Positions 1-11,156 of a DNA stretch of 64,000 nucleotides are shown here, piece after piece. The notes beneath the pieces are model-generated. The model made no database searches. It was not told where the DNA came from and saw only the letters and a program-made list of their open reading frames with translations. This DNA is from Tubulanus polymorphus (lineage: Eukaryota > Nemertea > Palaeonemertea > Tubulaniformes > Tubulanidae), in the NCBI RefSeq assembly GCF_964204645.1, contig NC_134028.1:13133263-13197262 (forward strand), in the 5' to 3' direction. The number at the start of each line of letters is the position of its first letter. The first letter of the stretch is position 1. The position numbers were made by a program, and so were the translations under genes.

Positions 1-2020
1 ATCCATCGGAGATAAAGACTGAAACACGGAATGAGGAACAAACCGCGAAACAGAATTCCGAGTGCCTGGGCAATAAAAACTGAGCCACACCTGACGAAAA
101 AGGGAGAGATCGAAGCGTTGCGTCTTTAACTTCTAATTCCATATTTAGATTCCAAAACTTCAAATACTTAAAAACTAAAAATAGAGTTTTCATTACCTAC
201 TTGGGCCTATCGCTGCTAAAATACACAGTAGACCTAAATATCTTTCAATAAAGGAAAGTTAAGGGTTTCCCACTGCCCCAGGAGCTCCTCCACAAAATCT
301 TCAATAGAAGCGCCTGAAAAACCACCCACGAAGCAGCCATAGAAAACACTTAACGACTAGACCAACCACGTGTGTAGGATCGGACCTATCGACGAAAAAG
401 GACCACTCGAATGAGATCAGACAATCAACGAGTGACGCTGTCGATGAATGCAAATTCAGAAATATGAACAACAGACCTCCCAAGATGAGACTTTCTGACG
501 CAATTAATTGCTCAACCCCCGGGCCAGAAAACTAGCCTGCCCAGGGAGTTGAATGGACCCTATGGTTCAGTGCCTCCTCCTCCACACTCAACCAATCCCA
601 ACTGCCGATTTACGGTGATTAAGTTGAGGTAGGGCGGAGAGTAAGAAAAGAACCGGGGCTGAAACGATCAGACCAGGCCGGTTATTCAAAGCATGGATTT
701 CCGACCTCCTAGGCTGATACAGATGGGCCATACAGATGGGCCACGAGATACTTAAGCACCACCACGACAAGTCCCATTCAGGACGTCTCGAGGCACCTCC
801 GGTCGAGCAACCGAAAAAGCGCTACCGGTTGGAGAATATGGTGCTTGGATAACAGGTTCAGAGTACCTGTTGCCCTAAAAGCATAGGCGATTGCGGCTGG
901 TAACCGTTAAGGTTAGGAGCCATCTATAAAGTATGTACACATGGTCTAGCTAGGATCAGAGCCAGATCGTACGTAAAGCGCACAACAGGTGGCAGACAGC
1001 TATCAATCTGCACGCCCTGAGTGGACAAATTATGTCATATATACACATCACTCCGATCCTGGAAGAATGATAACAGTTCTGAATCAAATCACTGTGAGAC
1101 TGAACTGACTCTCTAACATCTAATCACCAATAAAAACCGTTGGTAAGATGTGAGTTAACATAATGGAGTCTAAGACTATATCATAAAACTGCAGTGATTC
1201 ACATTTATATGATATCTAAAGTATATACTCAAATAAATCCATAACTTTCCACCTACGGAAGGTAAGAGTGACTCTAAACCTTAAGGGAAGAGGAAAAGAA
1301 TTCAGCGAGCGAGGTGCCAGTGAGGGTGCACGGATCGTTCACTCGTTGACCACCCGAACCGGCTTAGAGCTTCCACGTGAAAACTTAATCCTGCCTGTGC
1401 TAGGGCACTGGATTAAGTGATGAAGGGGAAAACTGCAGACTGAAAACCCTACACTCATAGGAGACGCTCATCCAGGGTCGACTCAATAATCGGTTGAGCA
1501 ATAAAAGTGCCAGGTGCCTACAGAAAAGAGGGAATGAAGGGAGGGAATGAAGGCACACGCCGGAACACATGCCCAGAAGGCTGAGAAACCAACCCAATCA
1601 TGCCTGAGCTGGCCCCTGAGGCTTTTTCAAAACTATCCGGCAGGACGACGCTGGCTCTAATTGGCCGAGGACTGCTGTCCTTACTTGGCTGGGGTTGCAG
1701 ATACGCTAGGATTACATCTCAGCGGAACGAAATCGTCTTATCTTCCATGCCATCTGGTTGGAACGGGGACACAGACAGCGGGAAACCCTCGGATTGACAC
1801 CTCCGTGGAAGAGAAAATTAATTCACTAGGGATGGCCAAGGCCTGATGGGCTGTAGAGCAGCCCTGATATCCTTCATGCCTGCTAGTTTAACTACAGAGA
1901 TATAAATCCCTTCGAACTTGCACCAGGGGAGAATATCAGACTCTCGAGAGGAACGTCCACCCATCTTGATCCAAGACCGATCCAGGGAAGGGGTTGCTGT
2001 AGAACATCCCAACCCCTTGT
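1..2020. other. ORF-poor, less AT-rich segment left of the inverted repeat
   Basis: No coding region I can support. Open frames here are short (about 100 codons or less) and resemble no known family. Base composition is visibly less AT-rich than the rest of the window and there is no obvious repeat or TE motif. It directly abuts the outer end of the left inverted-repeat arm, just as the similar segment 14,250-16,720 abuts the right arm; the two segments are not recognisably homologous to each other. It may be non-coding RNA exon sequence, captured DNA or old unique sequence; I cannot tell. Confidence 0.5.
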
Positions 2021-3004
2021 CGATCGCACAGGGACTTGTCACGATTGATAATGGATGAGACCAATGATGGGGGTACCAGTATCCCTGCAACTGTATAATA
2101 AAATAACAAGGGTGGCAACAAATTGTCAATCTGACAATGACTTCTCCACTTCAATCGACTGTAATTCCAGAAATTCTCAACTGATTCACATGAAATAAGC
2201 TTTGATACAACCTAGAAGACTTTCTGCTTCCAACGAGCCTTTAATCACCACTCTACGACAATTATCTCACAACGAAATCTCCGTTTTTTTACGAGAGATA
2301 GCTCAAAATATGGAGGTCTACCGATTCTATGGTGGACAGCAAAATGGCCGTTTTGTTCACTTCAAACGATGATTTCTATGTGAGATCTTAGAGATAACCC
2401 CAACAAACCATACATTTTTTAAAACTACGCGGTCATACCTGTACGCTAATCTCATTTATTTGTATAATCCACGCGATGGGTGAGCTCACAAGCTCAAAAT
2501 CGAAAATGAGGACGAACACAGCGTTCAACTTGTCATCAACTGGGTGGCCATTAATCACGTGATATCGTTGTAACGGGCTAAATATTTCACGCGCATTGAT
2601 TGGCTTAGAGATTTCGAAAAAACATTAAAAAATTTATTAACAAAGTTCTGATAATTAATAAGATATCCGTATTATGAAAATATAGTGCAACATTCATCTG
2701 AGGGGTGGTATTATTAGCATATATTTCCTAGCCAATAGACGAACAACACATTATTATTCGAAAATGGAATTATTAAATTCGTGGAATCAGTTGTAAAGCT
2801 GAAAAAAGAAATACGGTTATGATTGGGTCAGGATAAAGACAAAGCAATAAGTAACCTGGCAGACTAGGTTGAGGCAAATGTATGATTCATCAGTGGAACA
2901 CTGACCGAGGCTCGGTATTGTAACCTAGGTCGGTTGACTTGCGCGGATTTATCTGCATACACTGACCGAGGCTACAATATTGTAACCTCGGTCGGTTTAC
3001 TGCA
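2021..3004. repeat. Left arm of ~12-kb inverted repeat
   Basis: The reverse complement of this stretch aligns with 13,418-14,249. Shared blocks include the segment around 2,105-2,160, the block around 2,290-2,500 (with GTGAGCTCAC and GCGTGGATTATACAAATAAA on the other strand), and the block around 2,745-2,810. The left arm has an extra ~150 bp near 2,590-2,745 that is missing on the right. Identity is high but not perfect, so the arms are not a recent duplication. The arm ends internally with two 61-bp repeats containing palindromes. This is the terminal inverted repeat of a large DNA element or an inverted segmental duplication. Confidence 0.85.
2903..2993. repeat. Two 30-bp near-palindromes, 61-bp period (left arm)
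   Basis: Two copies, at 2,903-2,932 and 2,964-2,993, start 61 bp apart. The second reads GACCGAGGCTACAATATTGT then AACCTCGGTC and is almost perfectly self-complementary around the centre AATATT. The first copy is more diverged. The same pair, with the same 61-bp period, is found in the right arm at 13,429 and 13,490. Such subterminal palindromes are plausible transposase or host-protein binding sites, but that is inference. Confidence 0.85.
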
Positions 3005-4762
3005 TTATATTTGCAGTATTCACTAATCCAAGATTAAGATCAGTCAGTTAACTTGATCAGTTTTTGAAGTTATTGCTGGTCCGATATCAGTCGGTTGATT
3101 TGTAGTTTTGACTAACGAGGAATCCAAAAGTGTTTCACTCAAACGTCTCCTATCATTGAGGAATGACTTGAACAGTTAGGAATGTACATCGTACACATTC
3201 CAAATTAAGGGTTTAAAAGAAGTTTAAGTGTGAGCCTTACACTTATATTGTGCAATTGCCATGATTGATACGAAAACGTTCCTAGAATCGGATGACAATT
3301 TATATAGAATTGGACTCAGATGTGCATTGTTTTGGGGGTGTTCCGAACTTCGCTGAATAACTGAATCGTTGATTATTATATTAATTTCGCTGATTTGAAT
3401 ATACGCTGAATCCATGCACATTTTACATATTCTAAAGAAAATGTTTCATTTGACCGATTCATTGATAAATTTCATTACATATATTCTATAAAAATTCAGT
3501 TGGATTACGGTAACGAATGTATTTTGCGGAGAGCTGTAACGGCTTTCGGCTTACGTCATCGGCACTTCGATGTAGTCTCACGGCTTAAATAGTGATTCGC
3601 CCTGGGGACCCGAGTTTCAGATATGACAGAAAAATATACAAAAAATCGTGACGATTGTAAGTTGAGGCAACGATTGAAATGAACTCATTTGACTGCTGGA
3701 TGTAATCACAAATAACAAATAAATGACGCCAAAATAGTCTACCTTTCAATTCAGTTGGTTTTCCACAGTAGCTGTTTGAAAGAGTCTACTGCTGAAAAGT
3801 GACTGTTGTAAAACATCTGATGTGCTAGTGTGCTAGCATTTTGATAGTGTACACTGGCAGTAGATGTGACTGTAACCAACCGATTGTAAACAGCGACTTA
3901 GTGATAGTAACTCCTACCACAATAGCTACTCTCAAAACACATCGTTTCTAAGTCAACTAGTGAAAAATTGACCATTTTGAGATGGCACAGTAATTTCCTG
4001 TTCAAAATAGCCACATCTGTTAAAGATTTGCAGTGATACGTGACAGGGTCAAAGGTACTGTTAAACCCCATATGCTTTGTATACAGAACTCTGTATGCTT
4101 TGAATAAAGTTCTGTCAATAGAAATCCTAGTTTCTGAGTTGCTAAGAACTCCCTAAATTATATCACGCTCAACAAAATGGGAATAACCAATAGGAAAACT
4201 ATTGATTTCTATAACATCATTATGGATTCAATCCGTTAAAAACAAGTATTGTGCCAGATCTAATTTAGAATATTATGATTTTTGTTTTATATTTGCGATT
4301 ATAAAACATGCTGGTGCATTCATATTGTCATAAATCTTTGATTCTGTAGAAATGAATTTGTCTTTTTTGAATTTGGCTTCATTTGTCTTCAAGGATATAT
4401 GAGAGACGAAAATACAAATAAAATCATATGTTCATGAAATGGATTAAGTCTTTAGATCTCTTTACTTGGATGAAAGACTAAAAAAAATTTTCCCAAAAAT
4501 GTATCTAAAATACTTAGAATTAACCTACAATTATTGTTTATTTCGATACAATCAATTTTTAAGTAATCAATGTGATATTCACTTTGTCACGCTCTTCTCT
4601 GCTCGTTCGTTTATGAATATTGAACCCTTTAATGCTTGTTAGAATTGATACCTTAACCGAAATTTCATTTCATGGTTATACAGTTTGGTTGAACTTCTAA
4701 TATAAGATCAAAATAATAGTGCATTATATTATAATCTAATACCCATTACTCACTGAGGGTAT
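3005..4762. other. Interior of the large inverted-repeat structure, left part
   Basis: AT-rich, no convincing ORF. Around 3,325-3,360 the sequence GGGTGTTCCGAACTTCGCTG resembles the reverse complement of 12,590-12,640, suggesting that the inverted homology once extended further inward than the recognisable arms. Another short GTTCGAAC-type echo occurs near 6,090. A phrase TTGGATTACGGTAACG at 3,500-3,515 recurs at 7,436-7,452 next to a Penelope-type terminus, so fragments of Penelope-like elements may be present. Otherwise I see nothing definable. Confidence 0.4.
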
Positions 4763-5085
4763 TAAGATAAAATCCCACTATTTACAGATTAAAAGAATTT
4801 AAAAACAAGAATTTATTTATTAAATCTAAAATATTTAAAAGACACGACGTTTCGATCTCACCCTAGAGATCATCGTCAGGTGTGAGAAATAGACTTAAAA
4901 CAGGGGTATATATACAGAGGAGGACAGGTTAATTGAGTAAATTGGTGAGTGAGTAAATAATTAGTGTTTGGCAAGGCATGAAGTAATATACTTAGAAAGA
5001 AGGGAATTATGCGGATAAAAAGCCATTATTTAAATTGGTACTAATATCTGAGTGACGAGTAATTAGGGCAGACTCAACTATGAAG
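4763..5085 (-). repeat. Inverted terminal repeat (pLTR) of Penelope-like element, left copy
   Basis: Reverse complement of 8,063-8,379 with only scattered differences. Penelope-like elements typically carry a terminal-repeat copy in inverse orientation on one flank; this matches. It includes a hammerhead-like core at 4,841-4,884. Sequence further right, to about 5,300 on the minus strand, is probably Penelope 3'-region material, including a proline run produced by the poly-G tract at 5,168-5,183. Confidence 0.75.
4841..4884 (-). ncRNA. Hammerhead ribozyme-like motif (inverted copy)
   Basis: Minus-strand reading gives ACAC, CTGACGA, a six-pair stem GATCTC/GAGATC, GAAA, then CGTC followed by GTGT. 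This is the same core as at 8,259-8,301. Penelope-like elements are known to carry hammerhead motifs in their terminal repeats. One unpaired base lies between CTGACGA and the stem, and stem III is minimal, so activity as a monomer is doubtful. Confidence 0.55.
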
Positions 5086-5167
5086 CATATGTCGCTATTT
5101 ATAACAGGGAATCTGGCAAGCGAATCCAAACTGAAAAGAAGACGCTTTTGGAGAGTGGCATGATCGC

Positions 5168-5183
5168 GGGGGGGGGGGGGGGG
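5168..5183 (+). repeat. Homopolymer run of 16 G
   Basis: Sixteen consecutive G bases within Penelope-derived sequence. The run can form G-quadruplex structures and is prone to length change and sequencing error. Confidence 0.95.
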
Positions 5184-5299
5184 CAGACTTGAGATAAATG
5201 CCATTAAGTAATTCAGTAAAATGTTCCAGAATCTAGCGGTGGAAAGGGCCACAGGTGCATAAGGCACAAAAGGGGTGTGGTCTTTGAAGAATGAGATGC

Positions 5300-7340
5300 G
5301 TTTAGGTGCTTTCTGAGCACTTTCTTAGTTGAAATTAGGAATGGTATATGCTCACAATTTCAGGCATGTTTTATGCAAAAAGGATAATAACGATTACAAT
5401 AGATTCAATGAGGCTAAGATTATCTAATGTATAAAATGAAGGTTAAAATCTATCTAAGCCCACGAACTGTTGAAGAATTCCAGAATGTAACGCTATGCAG
5501 AAATACGAAAATAACGGTTTTAAACTGGTACCCTTTAACAGCAGGCGATGAAAAAAATTATGTTCAAGCGTCAGAAAAATGGATGAGGGCCTGGCCCCAT
5601 GTCTCTGTATTGTTCTCTGAATCCAAGAACATGTCCATCGCACATTTGAGCCTAAACATCTACTTTTACTTAGTAGCCACTTAAGATTTGCGGTGATACG
5701 TGACAACATGAACACATTGAGAAACTAGTGGAAAATTCTATACCCACGCTATAGTTTGGGGTATAGTTGTATTTTGAGTGACTCAGTTAAGCTCTGAAGA
5801 TAGTCTAACCAATAAAAATCGAGATTGGAGTAAGTTAGTTTACAAATTGTCATTGGTTATGGAGTTTTACGATGAATCGAAATTTCCTTCTTTTTATGGC
5901 GATATTAGTTTAATGCAGAATTCGATTTTAACAAATGCAGCTATTTCAAGCATGTCTGCATTCATATTTTGATTTAATTTCTTAAATTAGAAGCGTAATC
6001 ATAAATTCAGGCTAACCTCTCATTATTGAAATGGTGGTTTATTTTCAACGGGGGTCTGGATGTCTTTGCATCATAAATTTAGATGTGCATTTTGGAGTGT
6101 TCGAACCTCCCATTATTTTATATTAATTTCGCTGAAATGTTGATTTAAACAAGAAAATTAATTTTAGAAAATTATTTGACGCGTGGGGAAAAAATGTCGA
6201 ATTTCTGGGCTAAGCTAATGTGGAATTGCAAATTTGAAATCGAAGTTTTAAGAAATTTGGGGAATGATGAGATTTGGCGATTGGGTAGATGATACAGGTC
6301 TTCGACTCTAGTAGTGGTTTAAATTTTTTTATTGAAAATTCTCAATAATTGATCGCGAACTTGCGACCAACTTCATTTACTTATGCCTCCATGGATGAAG
6401 AAAGAGCTCTTCTGATGTCTGCTTCATCATGACTTCGAGCATATCGTGTGGCCTAGCCAGCCGGTCCACGGGTTTGGCTGTCACTCGATATCCTAGAGTC
6501 TTGAGTCTGGGTGGGTTGAAGTAGACATTGTCATTTAAAGTAACTCGCTTATGTTGTTCTGTATGAATTACCCGTGTGTCATGTATGTTGTATTAATTTA
6601 TTTTAAAATTTGTATTTATTGAATTTGGGAATTTTATCCCGGAATTTCAATGTAATAAGGATCAATAAATAATTGAATTGAATTGTCACCTAATACACAT
6701 GCCATCAGAGGACACGGAGCCGTATATGACAGCTATGCTATTATAAATTGCTAATCTCACGAAACTTGCATACTCCTAATATCAAACATATTTTCTAAAA
6801 CGTTTGAATATTGAAATTATATGTTTACACGTTTTTATATTGACCGCTTGTAGCCGCTGAAGAAATTCACGCTTGCCCTACTCAGATCGTAGATAGCTTC
6901 GTCATTTCACCGGCATGCCCACGTCAGGGTCTGACTTTTATATCAGACTTCCGCATCGTGTATACATCCGCCATTTAACCGAATAATCCGATTTACTTAT
7001 CATTTCTATTTATGCCTTCTATTTATGTCGCTTCTGATATAATCATACATCCTTTACTATTACAATACGTCTTCTAATGATATTCAATGCAATATAACAT
7101 TTCGACGTTCAAATATAGGTCATTATATAATCACAGGAAGCCATTCTACATCTATGTCAATAATATTTTGCCAGATAGCTTGTTTGTGTACACATAAACC
7201 TGTGACGTTTTGCACATCGATTTACGGCTGTCGTTTGTAAAATGACGCTGAATGGTTAGCATTGTTTAGGTTTCATAATGGTAACGTTTTATAAGGCGTC
7301 AAAAAAATTAAATATGCTGTATCTATAATAGATTTATGTG
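5300..7340. other. Repeat-derived AT-rich sequence with a LINE-type 3' tail
   Basis: No supported gene. Near 6,640-6,686 the sequence AATGTAATAAGGATCAATAA followed by TTGAA repeats looks like the 3' end of a CR1/jockey-type LINE (short pentanucleotide tail); I could not identify coding LINE sequence directly upstream of it. The 85-codon frame at 5,427-5,684 resembles nothing known. The rest is unassigned intron or element interior. Confidence 0.4.
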
Positions 7341-7600
7341 GATCTATCAATGCATTCTAAAGAAATCTTCCGAACTGAGGCCGAATTTAATAGAAATAAG
7401 AAATTTCGTATAGTATTCAGTATTCAAGATTTCATTTGGATTACGGTAACGGCCTTTGGTGATCTTCACCGTGAGGTCATGAATGAAGAAATACCGTAAT
7501 AGAACTCTCAATATGATAACATGTGTTGAGATGAAACCGCAACGTTTTGACTGTTGACTAACAGCCATCATCAGGTGGAATTTAGACATTCCAGTGATTT
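7340..7600 (-). mobile_element. Penelope-like terminal fragment with hammerhead-like core
   Basis: Minus-strand reading shows CCTGATGATGGCTGTTAGTC, then AACAGTC, AAAACG and later ATTACGGTATTTCTTCATTC (7,479-7,498). These are characteristic phrases of Penelope-like element termini: CTGATGA, a stem, then a GAAACG box. Here the box reads AAAACG, so the ribozyme-like core is probably dead. The fragment lies between the inverted and direct repeats of the main Penelope copy and belongs to a different subfamily from it. Confidence 0.6.
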
Positions 7601-8062
7601 GAGCTTCAAGTCAGATGGCAGTCACTGAAAATCCGAACGTTGTTGCGGTTTAATTTTGATAATTAAATGTCATCGTATAAAATTTTATTGCAGAATTTCT
7701 TCATCTATCGGATTAGTGTTCTATTCGACTACTTCGGGTCATGTAGTCGTTTAGATAGAAAATTATTACTTGTCGCCACAGAAGGTATATGCAACCGTGT
7801 AAGTCGCTACGGGAGAGATTCTCTGTATATCAGCATCTAAAATCGGCACCTTTGTTGGTCCTAGCCTGCATTCACTTCCAATCTAACGAATTGGTAACGT
7901 TATTCTTACCATGAATGCCTTTTTGTCGTAGAATATGGTGCCACTGATATAAAAGTAGTTTTTATTCTACGGTAATTTGAGAAAATGAGTTATATTGGAA
8001 AAAAACTCATAAAGTACCTTAAAATTCAGCGATTCATTGGCGATTTCACACTAAACGCCACA
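7600..8062. other. Unassigned AT-rich segment
   Basis: No ORF or clear repeat. It leads directly into the direct terminal repeat of the Penelope-like element and probably contains part of its 5' region. Confidence 0.35.
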
Positions 8063-8379
8063 TAGTTGAGTCTGCCCTAATTACTCGTCACTCAGATATT
8101 AGTACCAATTTAAATAATGCCTTTTCTCCGCATAATTCCCTTCTTTCTAAGTATATTACTTCATGCCTTGCCAAACACTAATTATTTACTCACTCACCAA
8201 TTTACTCAATTAACCTGTCCTCCTCTGTATATATAACCCTGTTTTAAGTCTATTTCTCACACCTGACGATGATCTCTAGGGTGAGATCGAAACGTCGTGT
8301 CTTTTAAATATTTTAGATTTAATAAATAAATTCTTGTTTTTAAATTCTTTTAATCTGTAAATAGTGGGATTTTATCTTA
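8063..8379 (+). repeat. Direct terminal repeat (pLTR) of Penelope-like element
   Basis: Matches the reverse complement of 4,763-5,085 and lies 40 bp upstream of the reverse transcriptase ORF, as expected for a Penelope-like terminal repeat. It contains the hammerhead-like motif at 8,259-8,301. Confidence 0.78.
8259..8301 (+). ncRNA. Hammerhead ribozyme-like motif, Penelope type
   Basis: Order seen: ACAC (8,259-8,262), CTGACGA (8,263-8,269), stem GATCTC/GAGATC with loop TAGGGT, GAAA (8,289-8,292), CGTC (8,293-8,296), GTGT (8,297-8,300). ACAC pairs with GTGT as stem I and the predicted cut would follow the C at 8,296. Stem III is essentially a single pair. This layout fits the type I, minimal stem III hammerheads reported in Penelope-like elements and related retrozymes, which may need to act as dimers. 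Confidence 0.6.
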
Positions 8380-8419
8380 TTATCCGTTCACCACGTTTGA
8401 GTGTGGTCATCGTTCTATT

Positions 8420-9517
8420 ATGTTACCCACGGATTTTAATTTGGCTTTGAAATTCTTATTCATAACTTTTCCTCATTTGATCTTTGCTTTTCGAAAATAC
8501 GAATCTGCTGCTTATAAAGCTCACAAATCCAAAGAAAACGTCATATTTCTTCAAAAATGTCTCCAAGAACAGGTTATTCCTAAATCTCTGAATTGGTTGA
8601 ATAAATTCAAATCAGATCAACCATTTTCCAATGAAGCAGCATCTCATCTAAGACATTGCATTTTGGAAGCAAAAGAAACTACCAACTCCAATTTCTATAA
8701 AATGCGTCAAGCAGAACGTTTTCTCAGACACCATATACCTGATGGTTTCCTTTGGCACTCTCTTCATTCAGGCATCAAGAATCTTTGCGCGGTACATCGT
8801 CTAAAGAAAAATTCGCATTTCTCTTCCATTCTGAATAAATTAATCGACAACAGCACTTGGACCAAATTTTGCGCTACTGATAATGTTGTCAATCTATCTT
8901 CGGCTAAATTAACCAAAACACAAATTCAAGTTCTCGGTTTAGGATTAAATTTCTCTCTCCCGCATAGAAAACAACACATTTTGGATTTCGTTGAACGTGT
9001 GGAAAGATCTCCTCCGGCTAGTTTTCAATACAATTTTATATTCATGAATTTGGACATCATTTGGAATACCCTTCAAGGTCAATCTAATCAGTTCTTTCCT
9101 CGGAGATTTTCGATTGCTCTCCAGGAACTTAAATCCATCAAAACCATCCGCATCTCCAAGGCTGATAAAGGCGGCAAAATTGTTATTCAAGATTTGATCA
9201 ATTACAATTCTAAAATGATTGCTATTCTCGGTGATTCCAATTTCTACAAATCCATCAAAAACAACCCTTTGAAAAAGATGCAATCAGCTTTTAATTTAGG
9301 TTTAAAAAACATCTCCAAGAAATTTCCTGACCATTCGGACTTCATCTCCAAATTTAACTCTCGACTTCCAAATCTTCCTTATGCTTATGGTCTTCCAAAA
9401 ATTCATAAACCCAATTCACCGTTAAGACCGATCATTTCTAATATCAATTCTCCATCATATCGGCTCTCCAAATATCTGGCTAAAGTACTCTCCCCGGCTT
9501 TGGGTACTTTTTCTGAA
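8420..9517 (+). pseudogene. Penelope-like reverse transcriptase, N-terminal half
   Basis: An open frame of about 365 codons with no stop. Its C-terminal part holds KADKGGKIVI and YAYGLPKIHKPNSPLRPIIS followed by YLAKVLSPALG, the hallmark N-terminal RT motifs of Penelope-like elements (telomerase-related retroelements with a GIY-YIG nuclease). The upstream ~200 residues are the usual basic leader. After LSPALGTF the coding sense breaks: the following codons to 9,553 come from the opposite strand of an inverted segment. The start at 8,420 is the first Met but a Penelope ORF may begin further upstream. The catalytic YVDD region is not on this strand, so this copy cannot be active. Confidence 0.9.
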
Positions 9518-10070
9518 ACGGGATTTGGTCATTTTGTTCCCATTCAAATATGAATTTCAAAGATGGATATTGAGAGTTGATGAAGTCAATAAAAGAGTTA
9601 AGATCAAAATCATCAGAAACTAAGCACAGAATGTCATCAACACATCCAATCCAAAAGTTAGGTTTAGAGCCAGCGTAATTTCGGAAGAATTTCGCATTCA
9701 AAATGTTCGAGGAAAAGATTAGCCAAAATGGGGGATAATGGGTTGCCCATAGCGAAACCGAAAATTTGTTCATAGATTTTGTCTTGGAATTGGAAGTATA
9801 GATTGGTTGTAAGGAGCTCCAAAAGTTCAAGTAAGCAATCTACAGGAACCGGGAGATCAAGATTGGAGTCGGGGAGTTTTCTTCTTAATAAATTGAGAGT
9901 TGGGTTCCGATGGTATATTTGTGAACAAGGATATAGCGTCGAAACATATAAATTTTTGGCCATTAGGTATGAGATTTTTGAGTTAGTCTAAAAGATCCAT
10001 ATTGTGCGGAATGTGAGAATCAGAAGAAGTACCCAGATCCGGGGAGTACTTTAGCCAGATATTTGGACGT
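9518..10070 (-). pseudogene. Penelope-like reverse transcriptase, central part, inverted
   Basis: Read on the minus strand this segment continues the RT interrupted at 9,517. It shows a degenerate KFICFDAISLFTNIP-like stretch (about 9,920-9,970, with frameshifts), then IFGFAMGNPLSPILANLFLE and CVDDILCLV, the Penelope RT catalytic motifs (family form YVDD; here CVDD). The block ends at EQNDQIPF, just before the thumb region. It begins with a second, inverted copy (10,029-10,066) of the AKVL coding stretch at 9,468-9,508. Either an internal segment was inverted or a truncated second copy inserted in reverse; both patterns occur in this family. GIY-YIG coding sequence was not found here. Confidence 0.85.
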
Positions 10071-10682
10071 AGTTTTTATTCGGAAGAAATCTTGTTTAAA
10101 AGTATTAGTTAAATATTTATGTACCCTGTGTTAAATCAGATGGAGAGGCCCGTGTACTTCTTCACAAAAATAGCATTTTGACCTTTCAAGGAGATCGGTG
10201 TGCAGCAAAGATATACGCGTTACCTCCGCTATGAGATTTTCAGGCAGGTGGGGAATTCGGGTCACTCGGGTCTATAGTCATGAACACTGTACTATAACGT
10301 CCAGACATCCATCTAAAAGAGTCCATGCTCATAGGTACCAGGTTTATAGTATCCAGGCAGCAGGCGAATCATTTGGGTCACCTGCAATGTACTATGACCA
10401 TAGAAATTTAGCACTGCTATGCTTTAACCAACCAACAGCTGATAGAGTTCATCAGAGCATCCAAACTTTAAATCTCCAGAAATCTATCTACTGTTTTATA
10501 TGCAGTGGATGCCATGTGTCCCTCTAATCGCCTGTATCAATGCAAACATTTAACACGTGTGGCGATTTAACTGCTAAATCTGCCAGCGATCACTCGATAC
10601 CGTTACTTTTCATAGTGATCTGTTGATATCTTAAAAGTGAGATTGAAACAAATCCTTCCCGGATAAAAGGAACACCTTTAAC
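10071..10682. other. Unassigned sequence right of the Penelope-like element
   Basis: Contains a 109-codon open frame (10,198-10,527) without recognisable motifs; I do not regard it as a gene. No clear repeat structure. Confidence 0.35.
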
Positions 10683-11156
10683 GGTCACCTAAAACATATT
10701 CATAGTCTTGGATAATTACATGCCACATAATCATTTTAGTTCAGGAATCGAAATGTTTGAAGCTCGGCTTAAAAATCCTCCGATATTTAACAAGTGTTTT
10801 AAAGAACACTGATATGTTTGATAACAGGGTCGAATGGCTTATTTTGAATTTGAACATTTCATCCAATTCCAAATTGGCTATATATTTCTAGGTTTCATAC
10901 TTTTTGAGACAGGATGAGACAGGTCACCTAAAACATATTCATAGTCTTGGATAATTACATGCCACATAATCATTTTAGTTCAGGAATCGAAATGTTTGAA
11001 GCTCGGCTTAAAAATCCTCCGATATTTAACAAGTGTTTTAAAGAACACTGATATGTTTGATAACAGGGTCGAATGGCTTATTTTGAATTTGAACATTTCA
11101 TCCAATTCCAAATTGGCTACATATTTCTAGGTTTCATACTTTTTGAGACAGGATGA
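10683..11156. repeat. Two tandem copies of a 239-bp unit
   Basis: The unit starting GGTCACCTAAAACATATTCA at 10,683 repeats at 10,922. The two copies are almost identical; I saw one substitution (GGCTATATAT versus GGCTACATAT). The junction carries GAGACAGGATGAGACAGG, suggesting slippage or unequal exchange at a GACAGG microhomology. No coding capacity. Confidence 0.93.

Noticed and set aside
1600-2154. Short overlapping frames on both strands near the left arm
   Set aside because: Frames continue from arm sequence into the flank without codon-level conservation between the two arms.
9779-9991. Plus-strand open frame over the inverted Penelope segment
   Set aside because: Antisense shadow of the RT coding sequence on the minus strand.
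10198-10527. 109-codon open frame
   Set aside because: No recognisable motif, no splice or poly(A) context; length is expected by chance.
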